Assembly (NCBI RefSeq): GCF_010686765.1 | Contig: NZ_JAAGWF010000010.1 | Span: 248,001-312,000 of the forward strand | Length of the DNA stretch: 64,000 nucleotides | From: Geodermatophilus sabuli | GTDB taxonomy: Bacteria; Actinomycetota; Actinomycetes; Mycobacteriales; Geodermatophilaceae | Direction: 5' to 3' | Part shown: in pieces, positions 43,256-51,329 of the stretch | Numbering within the stretch: position 1 is the stretch's first letter | Layout of the letters: every line of letters begins with the position of its first letter | The notes under the pieces: generated by a model | Told to the model about the DNA's origin: nothing | Seen by the model: only the letters and a program-made list of their open reading frames with translations | Databases searched by the model: none | Position numbers and translations under genes: made by a program

Positions 43256-44872
43256 TCAGCCCTGCTCGCGCCAGACCTCGTCCCAGATGACGCCGGTGTT
43301 GACCAGGATCGGCGGGATCATGGTGGTCAGACCGGGACCGTGCACCCCCTGGGCGGCGAGGTTGGCCGGTGCGAAGGCCAGACCGAACGGCGCGTAGAAG
43401 TTCTCCGCGATGTGCTGCGACGCCTGCTCGTAGAGGTCGGCGCGCTGGTCCTCGTCCAGGGTGCCGGCCGCGTCGGTCAGCAGCTGGTCGAGCTCCGGGT
43501 CGGAGATGCCGCTGAACGGCGACGTGGACGCGAAGCGGAACGCCACGCCGACACCGGCGGCCGGGTCCCAGGCGCCGGCGGTCTGCAGCATCGCCTGCCA
43601 GGTGCCACCGGTGAACTCCTGGATGAGGGTGGACAGCTGGTAGTCCTCGATCGTCACGTCGATGCCCGCCTCCTGCCACTGGGTCTGCAGCGCCGTGTTG
43701 ACCTGGGTGGCCACGTAGGCGCCGAGCGTGCCCAGCTTCACCTGCAGGCCGCCGAGCTCCTCGACGAGCTGCCGCGCCCGCTCCGGGTCGTACTCCGGGT
43801 AGCCCTCGACGTCCTCCATGTAGAAGAGCCCGCCCGGCCCGGTGAAGGACTGGCTGACCGGGTACTCGCCGCCGAACAGGCCCTCGGCGATGGCGTCGAA
43901 GTCGGTCGCCGCGTAGATGGCCTCACGGGCCCGCGGGTCGTCGAACGGCGCCGCCCGGGTGTTGAGCTGGATGACGTAGGGCGACGTCGCCGGCTGCACG
44001 GTCACCTGCAGCTGGTCGTTGGACTGGGCCTGCTCCAGCAGCGGGGTGGTGCTCAGGCCCTCGTAGGCCTGCGCCTGACCGGCCTGCAGCGCCTGGTAGG
44101 CCGGCTGGTCGCCACCGATCGACTGGAAGGTGAGCCGGTCCAGGTAGGGCAGGCCCTCCTCGAAGTAGTTCTCGTTGCGCTCGAGCACCAGCGTGGAGCT
44201 GAGCTGGTTCTCGACGACCGTGAACGGACCGGCGCCGACCGGGGTGATCTTGAACGACTCCTCGCCCTGCTGCTGCAGCGCGGTCGGCGAGGCGATCCAG
44301 TTGACGTTGCTGGCCGGGAACGACGCCAGCACCGAGGCGTTCGGTGCGGTGAAGTTGAGCCGGATCGTCAGCGGGTCGAGCACCTCGATGGCCGGGTCGG
44401 CCAGCTGCCAGGTCGGCTTGCAGGTGCAGGGCGAGGCCAGGGCCCGCTCCCAGTTGAACCGCACCGCCTCGGCGTCCATCGGGGTGCCGTCGGAGAACTG
44501 GATGCCGTCGCGCAGCGTGACGGTGAAGCTCAGGCCGTCCTCGGCGATCTCGAAGCTCTCGGCCTGGTTGGGCTCGATGCGGGCGTTGGAGCCGTCGTCG
44601 TCGGCCCGGAGGAGGAACAGCCCGCCGAAGATGGCTTGCTGCATGGAGATGTTCGCCCCGCCGGTGGTGTTGGTCGCCGGGTCGAGGCCGGTGGGCCAGC
44701 TGCCGGCGAAGGCGGCGTCCTCGAGCACCGTCACCTCACCGCCGCGCTGCGGTTCCCCCGCGTCGGTCTGAGCGGCTCCGGTACCGCTGTCTCCTCCGTC
44801 GTCGCCGCCGCCGCAGGCCGTGAGGGCCAGGGCGGTGGCGAGGAGGAGGGACGGGATCGTCCTCTTCGTCAT
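43256..44872 (-). CDS. ABC transporter substrate-binding lipoprotein (family 5), copy 2, without its own permease
   Basis: A 538-residue paralogue of SBP 1, exactly the same length. Lipobox LTAC with Cys20 after a 19-residue signal peptide. It shares long identical stretches with copy 1, including a 96-nt identical DNA block. It stands alone: a strong terminator follows and no permease or ATPase is next to it, so it probably feeds the transporter encoded at 33798-38026 and widens its substrate range. ATG 44872 follows AAGGGGAG. It lies behind a CRP-like site and operator O5. Confidence 0.92.
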   Translation of the reverse strand: MTKRTIPSLLLATALALTACGGGDDGGDSGTGAAQTDAGEPQRGGEVTVLEDAAFAGSWPTGLDPATNTTGGANISMQQAIFGGLFLLRADDDGSNARIEPNQAESFEIAEDGLSFTVTLRDGIQFSDGTPMDAEAVRFNWERALASPCTCKPTWQLADPAIEVLDPLTIRLNFTAPNASVLASFPASNVNWIASPTALQQQGEESFKITPVGAGPFTVVENQLSSTLVLERNENYFEEGLPYLDRLTFQSIGGDQPAYQALQAGQAQAYEGLSTTPLLEQAQSNDQLQVTVQPATSPYVIQLNTRAAPFDDPRAREAIYAATDFDAIAEGLFGGEYPVSQSFTGPGGLFYMEDVEGYPEYDPERARQLVEELGGLQVKLGTLGAYVATQVNTALQTQWQEAGIDVTIEDYQLSTLIQEFTGGTWQAMLQTAGAWDPAAGVGVAFRFASTSPFSGISDPELDQLLTDAAGTLDEDQRADLYEQASQHIAENFYAPFGLAFAPANLAAQGVHGPGLTTMIPPILVNTGVIWDEVWREQG

Positions 44873-44913
44873 GTGGGTGCTCCCCTTGCTGGGATCGCGG
44901 GATCGGCCTGCGC

Positions 44914-44927
44914 GTGATGCAGGTCAC
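44914..44927. promoter_or_regulatory. CRP-like site upstream of SBP 2
   Basis: GTGATGCAGGTCAC: GTGA and TCAC half-sites with 6 nt between. It lies 42-55 nt upstream of the SBP 2 start, nearly the same distance from operator O5 as its counterpart is from O4 (43 and 46 nt). Confidence 0.5.
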
Positions 44928-44970
44928 TGCGCGCGTCAACGTCCACCGGCGGGCGCGACCATCGTGAGAT

Positions 44971-44991
44971 GTCTTCCGCCTCACGGGAGAC
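44971..44991. promoter_or_regulatory. Putative IclR operator O5
   Basis: GTCTTCC, 7 nt, GGGAGAC: symmetric in six of seven positions. It is between SBP 2 and the divergent nitroreductase gene and is followed by AAGTTCG as in O4. Confidence 0.5.
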
Positions 44992-45086
44992 AAGTTCGCT
45001 GCCGGCGCGCTGACCTGGGGCTTCGTCCATAACGGTTCGATCGCGACGGGCTCTCCGGCGGCTCCCCACCGTGGCAGGCTCGCGCG

Positions 45087-45695
45087 GTGGAGTTCGCCGA
45101 CGTCGTCCGCCGCCGCCGCATGGTCCGGGACTACGACCCCGACCGGCCGGTGCCTCCGGAGGTGCGGGAGCGCCTGCTGGAGCACGCCGTCCGCGCGCCG
45201 TCGGCCGGCTTCACCCAGGGGTGGGCGTTCCTCGTGCTCGAGTCCCCCGAGGAGCGCGAGCGGTTCTGGACGGCGACCGCCCCGGCCCGGCCGGCAGGGG
45301 CGCCCGACGCCTGGCTGACCCGGATGCGCCGGGCGCCCCTGCTGGTGGTGCCGATGTCGGACGAGTCGGCGTACCTGGCCCGCTATGCCGAGCCCGACAA
45401 GGGCTGGACCGACCGCGACCGGGCCCGCTGGCCGGTCCCCTACTGGGACGTCGACACCGGCATGGCGGCGCTGCTGGTGCTGCTGACCGCGGTCGACGAG
45501 GGGCTGGGCGCCTGCTTCTTCGGCGTCCCCGGGGACCGGGTCGACGCGTTCCGGGCGGCGTTCGGCGTGCCGGAGGCCTACCGGCCGGTGGGCTGCGTCT
45601 CCGTCGGTTATCCGGGCCCCGGGGACCGGCGCTCACCGTCGCTGCGACGGGGCCGGCGGCCGCTGGACGAGACCGTGCACCGCGGCCGCTGGTGA
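45087..45695 (+). CDS. Nitroreductase-family protein
   Basis: A 202-residue FMN-dependent oxidoreductase-like protein with the N-terminal FADVVRRRRMVRDYDPDRPVP block, HAVRAPSAGFTQGWAFLVL, and C-terminal GLGACFFGVPGDRVDAFRAAFG. The natural substrate is unknown. GTG 45087; the stop is immediately followed by the start of the next SDR gene, so the two form an operon. It is divergent from SBP 2 across operator O5, so it may belong to the same regulon. Confidence 0.88.
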   Translation: MEFADVVRRRRMVRDYDPDRPVPPEVRERLLEHAVRAPSAGFTQGWAFLVLESPEERERFWTATAPARPAGAPDAWLTRMRRAPLLVVPMSDESAYLARYAEPDKGWTDRDRARWPVPYWDVDTGMAALLVLLTAVDEGLGACFFGVPGDRVDAFRAAFGVPEAYRPVGCVSVGYPGPGDRRSPSLRRGRRPLDETVHRGRW

Positions 45696-46475
45696 GTGGT
45701 TGACTCCTCCCCCGTGCCCTCCGAGAACTCCCGCGCCGTCCTGGTCACCGGCGGCTCCCGCGGCATCGGCCGCGCGATCGCGCAGGCCTTCGCCGCCCGT
45801 GGCGACCGCGTCGCCGTCCACTGGGGCAGCTCCCGGGAGCGCGCCGAGCAGGTGCTGGCCGAGCTCCCCGGCGTCGGGCACCTGCTGGTGCAGGCCGACC
45901 TGGGCGACCCGGACGCGGTGGCGCGGATGGTCGACGAGGCGGCGGCGGGCCTGGACGGGCTGCAGGTGCTGGTCAACAACGCGGGGGTCTTCACCGCGCA
46001 CCCGCCGCTGCGCACCTCCTACGCCGAGTGGCAGGCCGCCTGGTCCCGGACGCTGGCGGTCAACCTGATCGGTGCCGCCAACGCCACCTTCCGGGCGGTG
46101 CCGCACCTGGTCGCGGCCGGCGGCGGTGCGGTCGTCAACGTCTCCAGCCGGGGCGCGTTCCGGGGCGAGCCGGACAACCCGGCGTACGGGGCGTCCAAGG
46201 CCGGGCTCAACGCCTTCGGGCAGTCGATGGCGCTCGCACTGGCGCCGCACGGCATCTCGGTCGGCACGGTCGCGCCCGGCTTCGTCCAGACGGAGATGGC
46301 CCGCGAGGTGCTCGACGGCCCGGGTGGGGACGCCGTCCGGGCGCAGTCGCCCTACGGCCGGGTCGCCCGCCCGGAGGAGGTGGCCTCGGCGGTGCTGTGG
46401 CTGGCGTCGGCGGAGGCGCGGTTCTCCACCGGCACCATCATCGACGTCAACGGGGCGTCCTACCTACGGCAGTGA
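45696..46475 (+). CDS. Short-chain dehydrogenase, FabG-like
   Basis: A 259-residue classical SDR with VTGGSRGIGRAIAQAFA, VNNAGVFTAH, NVSSRGAFRG and YGASKAGLNAF, ending with FSTGTIIDVNGA. It resembles 3-oxoacyl-ACP reductase (FabG) but its location in a catabolic island makes a dedicated role more likely. The GTG at 45696 abuts the nitroreductase stop with no gap; a GTG six codons later is an alternative. Last plus-strand gene before hisH. Confidence 0.85.
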   Translation: MVDSSPVPSENSRAVLVTGGSRGIGRAIAQAFAARGDRVAVHWGSSRERAEQVLAELPGVGHLLVQADLGDPDAVARMVDEAAAGLDGLQVLVNNAGVFTAHPPLRTSYAEWQAAWSRTLAVNLIGAANATFRAVPHLVAAGGGAVVNVSSRGAFRGEPDNPAYGASKAGLNAFGQSMALALAPHGISVGTVAPGFVQTEMAREVLDGPGGDAVRAQSPYGRVARPEEVASAVLWLASAEARFSTGTIIDVNGASYLRQ

Positions 46476-46479
46476 CATG

Positions 46480-46497
46480 GCGGTCCTACCGGACCGC
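46480..46497. terminator. Small bidirectional hairpin between the SDR and hisH
   Basis: GCGGTCC, a 4-nt loop and GGACCGC, in the 26-bp gap between convergent genes. Confidence 0.5.
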
Positions 46498-46501
46498 GAC
46501 G

Positions 46502-47146
46502 TCACAGGCTGCGCAGCCAGTTGCTGAGCAGCTGGGCTCCGGCGTCCCCGCTCTTCTCGGGGTGGAACTGGGTCGCCGACAGCGCGCCGTTCTCGACCCC
46601 GGCCACGAACCGGTCGCCGTGCTCGGCCCAGGTGACCACCGGCGGCTTCAGCGGGGAGGGCGTGCCGTCGCTGCCGAGCGGGAAGTCCCGCACGCCGTAG
46701 GAGTGCACGAAGTAGAAGCGCTGGTCCTCGAGCCCGTCGAACAGCACGCTGCTCTCGGGCACCTGCACGGTGTTCCAGCCCATGTGCGGCAGGACCGGGG
46801 CGTCCAGCGGCTCGACGACGCCGGGCCACTCGCCGCAGCCCTCGGCGTCGTGGCCGTGCTCCACTCCCCGCTCGAAGAGGATCTGCATGCCCACGCAGAC
46901 GCCGAGCACCGGCCGCCCGCCGGCCAGCCGCCGGCCGATCACCCGCGGACCGTCGACGGCGCGCAGCCCGTCCATGCACGCGGCGAACGCGCCGACCCCG
47001 GGGACGACGAGCCCGTCGGCCTCCAGGGCCTCCTGCGGGTCGGCGGTCACCGTGACGTCGGCACCGACGCGGGCCAGCGCCCGCTCGGCCGAGCGCAGGT
47101 TGCCCGAGCCGTAGTCGAGGACCGCCACCTTCTTCACGCCTGCCAC
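46502..47146 (-). CDS. hisH: Imidazole glycerol phosphate synthase glutaminase subunit
   Basis: Supplies ammonia from glutamine to HisF. The 214 residues form a class-I amidotransferase with the catalytic triad: Cys in [13 protein letters not shown], His and Glu in [10 protein letters not shown]. Usual length. The GTG at 47146 is chosen; another GTG three codons later is possible. It is the last gene of the hisDCB-(small)-hisH unit. The normal next gene, hisA, is about 28 kb away. Confidence 0.96.
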   Translation of the reverse strand: MAGVKKVAVLDYGSGNLRSAERALARVGADVTVTADPQEALEADGLVVPGVGAFAACMDGLRAVDGPRVIGRRLAGGRPVLGVCVGMQILFERGVEHGHDAEGCGEWPGVVEPLDAPVLPHMGWNTVQVPESSVLFDGLEDQRFYFVHSYGVRDFPLGSDGTPSPLKPPVVTWAEHGDRFVAGVENGALSATQFHPEKSGDAGAQLLSNWLRSL

Positions 47147-47206
47147 GCTACCGACCAGCGCGGGGCGGCCTGCGTCTGTTCCCGCCGGCCGGCCCCGTCC
47201 ACGGCT

Positions 47207-47380
47207 CTACAGCCGGAGGATGGCCGAGGCGGTGGCCAGCAGGGCCGCGACCAGCAGGACGACGGCGAAGAACACCTGCGGACCGGTGCGGCCCTCGGTG
47301 TCGGAGTCGGCCTTCCAGATGCTCCAGGCACCCCCGAGCAGGAAACCGCCCAGCACCAGCAGCAGGACCTCGAACGTCAT
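47207..47380 (-). CDS. Small membrane protein of the his operon (57 aa)
   Basis: A 57-residue protein, not recognised by name. Two hydrophobic segments: MTFEVLLLVLGGFLLGGAW and VFFAVVLLVAALLATASAIL, joined by a charged loop (KADSDTEGRTGPQ). ATG 47380, stop TAG at 47207. It lies 19 bp after hisB and 60 bp before hisH on the same strand. Small membrane proteins at this place also occur in other actinomycete his operons. The function is unknown. Confidence 0.6.
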   Translation of the reverse strand: MTFEVLLLVLGGFLLGGAWSIWKADSDTEGRTGPQVFFAVVLLVAALLATASAILRL

Positions 47381-47399
47381 GCGGGGAGTGCCACGGCGG

Positions 47400-48005
47400 C
47401 TACAGCGCGCCCTTCGTGGAGGGGACGTCGGTGATGCGGGGGTCGAGGGCGACGGCGGCGCGCAGGGCGCGGGCCAGCGCCTTGAACTGGCCCTCGACGA
47501 TGTGGTGGGCGTCGCGGCCGGCGTAGAGGACCCGGACGTGCAGGCTGATCCGCGCGTTGAACGCGAAGGACTCCAGCACGTGCTTGGTCAGGCTGGTCGG
47601 GTAGTCCGGCCCGATCATCGGCGTCATGTCCGCCGGCTCGGCGTGCACGAAGTACGGCCGGCCGGAGAGGTCGACCGCCGCCTGGGCGAGCACCTCGTCC
47701 ATGGGGATGGTGGCGTCGCCGTAGCGGGTGATGCCGCGCTTGTCCCCCAGCGCCTGCGCGAAGGCCTGGCCCAGGGCGATCGCGACGTCCTCGACGGTGT
47801 GGTGGGCGTCGATGTGCAGGTCGCCGTCGGCCCGCACGGTCAGGTCGATGCCGCTGTGCCGGGACAGCGCCGTGAGCATGTGGTCGTAGAAGCCGACCCC
47901 GGTGCTGATCGAGCTCGTGCCGGTGCCGTCGAGGTCGAGCTCGACGACGAGCTTGGTCTCACTGGTCTCCCGCTCGACCCGTGCGGTGCGCGTCATGTGG
48001 CTCAT
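47400..48005 (-). CDS. hisB: Imidazoleglycerol-phosphate dehydratase
   Basis: Converts imidazole glycerol phosphate to imidazole acetol phosphate. The 201 residues are of the monofunctional type, without the phosphatase domain of enterobacterial HisB. The metal-binding motifs [12 protein letters not shown] and [16 protein letters not shown] are intact, as is [12 protein letters not shown]. The ATG at 48005 overlaps the hisC stop by 4 bp. Confidence 0.96.
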   Translation of the reverse strand: MSHMTRTARVERETSETKLVVELDLDGTGTSSISTGVGFYDHMLTALSRHSGIDLTVRADGDLHIDAHHTVEDVAIALGQAFAQALGDKRGITRYGDATIPMDEVLAQAAVDLSGRPYFVHAEPADMTPMIGPDYPTSLTKHVLESFAFNARISLHVRVLYAGRDAHHIVEGQFKALARALRAAVALDPRITDVPSTKGAL

Positions 48006-49114
48006 CCTCCCTCAGTGGTGCGGTGCTCCGGCGCGACCTCACCCAACGCGGTGAGGAAGGCCTCGGTCTCCTCCGTGGTGCCCGCGGTGACCCGCAGCCA
48101 GCCGGGCAGCCCGACGTCGCGGACCAGCACGTCGTGCTCCAGCAGGGCCCGCCAGGCGGCCGGGGCGTCGGCGAAGCGACCGAAGAGGACGAAGTTCGCG
48201 TCGCTGGGCACGCTGGTCAGCCCCAGGCCCGGCAGTGCGGCGACGATGCGGTCGCGCTCGGCCCGGACCGCGTCGACGGTGGCCAGCAGCGCGTCGGTGT
48301 GCGCCAGCGCCGTCCGCGCGGCCGCCTGGGTCAGCGAGCTCAGGTGGTAGGGCAGCCGGACCAGCTGCAGGGCGTCGACGACGGCGGGGTCGGCGGCCAG
48401 GTAGCCCAGCCGGAGTCCGGCCATGCCGAAGGCCTTGCTCATCGTGCGGCTGACGACCAGCCGCGGGCGGCCGGGCAGCAGGGTGAGGGCCGAGGCGGTG
48501 CCCGCCCGGGCGAACTCGGCGTAGGCCTCGTCGACGACGACCACCCCGCTGGTCGCGTCGTAGAGCTCGCAGACGGTGTCGAGCGGCACCGCGGTGCCGG
48601 TCGGGTTGTTGGGGCTGGTCACGAAGACGACGTCGGGCGCGACCTCGCGGACCTGGGCCGCGGCGGCGGCCGGGTCGATGCCGAAGTCGGGACGGCGGTG
48701 CCCGTCGACCCACGCGGTGCCTGTGCCCGCGGCGATGATCGGGTGCATCGAGTAGGACGGCGTGAAGCCCAGCGCCGTGCGGCCGGACCCGCCGAAGGTC
48801 TGCAGGACCTGCTGGAGGACCTCGTTGCTGCCGTTGGCCGCCCACACCTGTTCCCGGGCGATCGTCGCGCCGCCGGTCCGGCCCAGGTAGGCCGCCAGGT
48901 CGCTGCGCAGCTCGAGGGCGTCCCGGTCGGGGTAGCGGTTGAGCTCCCGCGCCGCCGTGGCCAGCGCCGCGCCGAGGTCGGCGAGCAGCGCCGGCGGCAG
49001 CGGGTGCGGGTTCTCGTTGGTGTTGAGCCGGTAACGGGCCGGCAGCTGCGGTGCGCCGTAGGGCGAGCGGCCGCGCAGCTCCGGCCGCAGCGGGAGGTCG
49101 TCGAGCGACGTCAT
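48002..49114 (-). CDS. hisC: Histidinol-phosphate aminotransferase
   Basis: PLP-dependent transamination of imidazole acetol phosphate. A 370-residue class-II aminotransferase with [12 protein letters not shown], a TSPNNPTGT motif, a DEAYAEFA cofactor-binding block and the PLP lysine in [18 protein letters not shown]. Normal length. The ATG at 49114 overlaps the hisD stop by 4 bp. Confidence 0.96.
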   Translation of the reverse strand: MTSLDDLPLRPELRGRSPYGAPQLPARYRLNTNENPHPLPPALLADLGAALATAARELNRYPDRDALELRSDLAAYLGRTGGATIAREQVWAANGSNEVLQQVLQTFGGSGRTALGFTPSYSMHPIIAAGTGTAWVDGHRRPDFGIDPAAAAAQVREVAPDVVFVTSPNNPTGTAVPLDTVCELYDATSGVVVVDEAYAEFARAGTASALTLLPGRPRLVVSRTMSKAFGMAGLRLGYLAADPAVVDALQLVRLPYHLSSLTQAAARTALAHTDALLATVDAVRAERDRIVAALPGLGLTSVPSDANFVLFGRFADAPAAWRALLEHDVLVRDVGLPGWLRVTAGTTEETEAFLTALGEVAPEHRTTEGG

Positions 49115-50415
49115 GCGCGCTGCCGGGCCCGGACGGCGGCGGCGTGCGCCGGCAGGTCCTCGGATCCGGCGAGGGCGTCGATGTGCGCGGCGGCCCCGGC
49201 GAGGGCCTGCTCGTCGTACTCGACGACGTGGATGCCGCGCAGGAACGACTGCACCGACAGGCCGCTGGAGTGCCGGGCGCAGCCGCCGGTCGGCAGCACG
49301 TGGTTGGAGCCGGCCAGGTAGTCGCCGAGGGACACCGGCGACCAGGCGCCGACGAAGACCGCGCCGGCGTTGCGCACCCGCAGGGCGACCGCCCGCGGGT
49401 CGCGGGTCTGGATCTCCAGGTGCTCGGCGGCGTACGCGTCGACCACCCGGAGCCCGGCGTCGAGGTCGTCGACCAGGACGACGCCGGACTGGCTGCCGTC
49501 CAGCGCGGTGGTGATCCGGTCGGAGTGCTTGGTCGCCGCCACCTGGCCGGGGACGAGCGCCAGGACGGCGTCGGCCAGCTGCTCGCTCGTCGTCACCAGC
49601 ACCGCACCGGCCAGCGGGTCGTGCTCGGCCTGGCTGATCAGGTCGGCGGCCACGTGCACGGGGTCGGCGGTGTCGTCGGCGAGGATCGCCACTTCGGTGG
49701 GGCCGGCCTCGGAGTCGATCCCGATCAGACCGCGCAGCAGCCGCTTGGCCGCCGTCACGTAGACGTTGCCCGGGCCGGTGACCATGTCCACCGGCTCGCA
49801 GCTGCCCGCGCCGTAGCCGAACACGGCGATCGCCTGGGCGCCGCCCACGGCGTACACCTCGGTGATGCCCAGCAGGGCACAGGCGGCGAGGACGCCGGGG
49901 TCGGGCAGCCCGCCGTTGTCGCGCTGCGGCGGGGAGGCGACCGCGATCGACTCCACGCCGGCGAGCTGGGCCGGGACGACGTTCATCACGACGCTGGACA
50001 GCAGCGGAGCCAGGCCGCCCGGGACGTAGAGGCCCACCCGGCGCACCGGCAGCCAGCGCTCGGTGACCGTGCCGCCGGGGACGACCTGGGTGGTGACGTC
50101 GGTGCGGCGCTGGTCGGCGTGCACCCGGCGGACGCGGGCGATCGCCTCCTCGAGCGCCGCCCGGACGGCGGGGTCGATCCCGGCCAGCGCGGCCTCGATC
50201 GCCTGCGGCGGGACGGCGGGGTCCTCGAGGTCCACGCCGTCGAGGCGCGCGGTGATCTCACGGACGGCCTGGGCGCCGCGCAGCCGCACGTCCTCGCACA
50301 GCGGACGCACCGTGGCCAGCACCGAGTCGATGTCGGTCGCGGCACGGGGCAGCAGGCCGGCGAGCTCACGCACTCCCGGCAGGGCCGATCCACGCAGGTC
50401 GATGCGGGCGAGCAC
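49111..50415 (-). CDS. hisD: Histidinol dehydrogenase
   Basis: Zinc enzyme that catalyses the last two steps of histidine synthesis. The 434 residues show [38 protein letters not shown], and the C-terminal [18 protein letters not shown]. The GTG at 50415 has GGAGG seven bases upstream. Leading gene of the his operon, transcribed from a promoter with TACCCT about 35 bp upstream. Confidence 0.97.
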   Translation of the reverse strand: MLARIDLRGSALPGVRELAGLLPRAATDIDSVLATVRPLCEDVRLRGAQAVREITARLDGVDLEDPAVPPQAIEAALAGIDPAVRAALEEAIARVRRVHADQRRTDVTTQVVPGGTVTERWLPVRRVGLYVPGGLAPLLSSVVMNVVPAQLAGVESIAVASPPQRDNGGLPDPGVLAACALLGITEVYAVGGAQAIAVFGYGAGSCEPVDMVTGPGNVYVTAAKRLLRGLIGIDSEAGPTEVAILADDTADPVHVAADLISQAEHDPLAGAVLVTTSEQLADAVLALVPGQVAATKHSDRITTALDGSQSGVVLVDDLDAGLRVVDAYAAEHLEIQTRDPRAVALRVRNAGAVFVGAWSPVSLGDYLAGSNHVLPTGGCARHSSGLSVQSFLRGIHVVEYDEQALAGAAAHIDALAGSEDLPAHAAAVRARQRA

Positions 50416-50449
50416 GGGCGGACCTCCGGAGCGGGATCGGGAACACCCC

Positions 50450-50455
50450 AGGGTA
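50450..50455 (-). promoter_or_regulatory. Candidate -10 element of the his operon
   Basis: TACCCT on the minus strand, 35-40 bp upstream of hisD. It would give a short leader that includes the GGAGG site. No good -35 element was seen. Confidence 0.4.
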
Positions 50456-50511
50456 GCCGCCGCCCTCAGGGCCCCCGGCGTCCTCCCGGTCGCCGGGCCG
50501 GAGCCCCGCCG

Positions 50512-50517
50512 TAGGCT
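50512..50517 (+). promoter_or_regulatory. Candidate -10 element for a leaderless LON-domain transcript
   Basis: TAGGCT ends 8 nt before the GTG start, so transcription would start at or next to the initiation codon. There is no Shine-Dalgarno upstream. Leaderless mRNAs are common in actinomycetes. Confidence 0.45.
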
Positions 50518-50525
50518 CCGCAGAC

Positions 50526-51329
50526 GTGGGCGACCTGATCCCGCTCTTCCCGCTGGGGACCCCGCTGTTCCCCGGGGTGGTCCTCCCCCTGCAGGTCTTC
50601 GAGCCGCGGTACCGGCGGCTGGTCCGGGACCTGCTGGCCGTGCCAGAGGGCCGGCCGCGCTCCTTCGGCGTGGTCGCCATCCGGCAGGGCTGGGAGGTCG
50701 AGCAGGTCGCCCCGGCAGAGGCGCTCTACGACGTCGGCTGCACGGCCCGTGTGCAGGGCATCCGCCCCCAGCCCGACGGCGGGTTCCGGCTGGTGACGGT
50801 CGGGGGCGACCGCTTCCGGCTGCTCGACCTGGTGGTCGCCGAGGACCCGCCCTACCTGCGCGCCGAGGTCGAGTGGCTGGCCGACGAGGAGGCCGCCGAG
50901 GAGGCCGCCGGCGACCAGGACGAGCTCGGCCCGCCCGAGGGGGCCGAGCACCCCGCCGTTCTGGACGACCTGGTGTCCGACGTCGCCCGCGGGTCGATGG
51001 AGGTGCTGGTCCGGGGCGTCGGTGAGCTGTTCACCCGGTACGTGGTCGCCGTCGCCGGGTTGACCGGCGAGGGGCCCGATCTCGAGGGGGTCGGTGCCGG
51101 TGGGCTGCTCACCTCGGTGTCGGGCAACCCCCGGGCGCTGTCCTACCTGGTGGCCTCGGCGGCGCTGCTGACCACCGAGGACCGGCAGGCGCTGCTGGCC
51201 GAGTCCGCCACCCGGCGCCGGCTGCGCGCCGAGTCGCGGCTGCTGCGCCGCGAGCTGACCCTGCTGGAGACGGTCGGGGCGGTACCGGCCCCGCTGCAGC
51301 GGTTCGCCGGCCCCCGCAGCGTCAACTAG
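50526..51329 (+). CDS. LON peptidase substrate-binding domain protein
   Basis: A 267-residue protein with an N-terminal LON substrate-binding domain ([27 protein letters not shown] start, about residues 3-210) and no AAA+ or protease domain. A low-complexity acidic stretch ([14 protein letters not shown]) interrupts the fold near residues 120-135. Such stand-alone domains are common in actinobacteria; function is not settled. Starts at GTG 50526, probably leaderless. Divergent from hisD; its stop is interleaved with that of the next gene. Confidence 0.85.
   Translation: MGDLIPLFPLGTPLFPGVVLPLQVFEPRYRRLVRDLLAVPEGRPRSFGVVAIRQGWEVEQVAPAEALYDVGCTARVQGIRPQPDGGFRLVTVGGDRFRLLDLVVAEDPPYLRAEVEWLADEEAAEEAAGDQDELGPPEGAEHPAVLDDLVSDVARGSMEVLVRGVGELFTRYVVAVAGLTGEGPDLEGVGAGGLLTSVSGNPRALSYLVASAALLTTEDRQALLAESATRRRLRAESRLLRRELTLLETVGAVPAPLQRFAGPRSVN

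Noticed and set aside
18337-46501. Prophage, integrative element or CRISPR in the accessory region
   Set aside because: No integrase, transposase, phage structural gene, att-like direct repeat or spacer array was found.
51326-51329. Shared CTAG at the convergent stops of the LON and DUF2567-like genes
   Set aside because: A simple consequence of two TAG stops overlapping; no functional meaning inferred.
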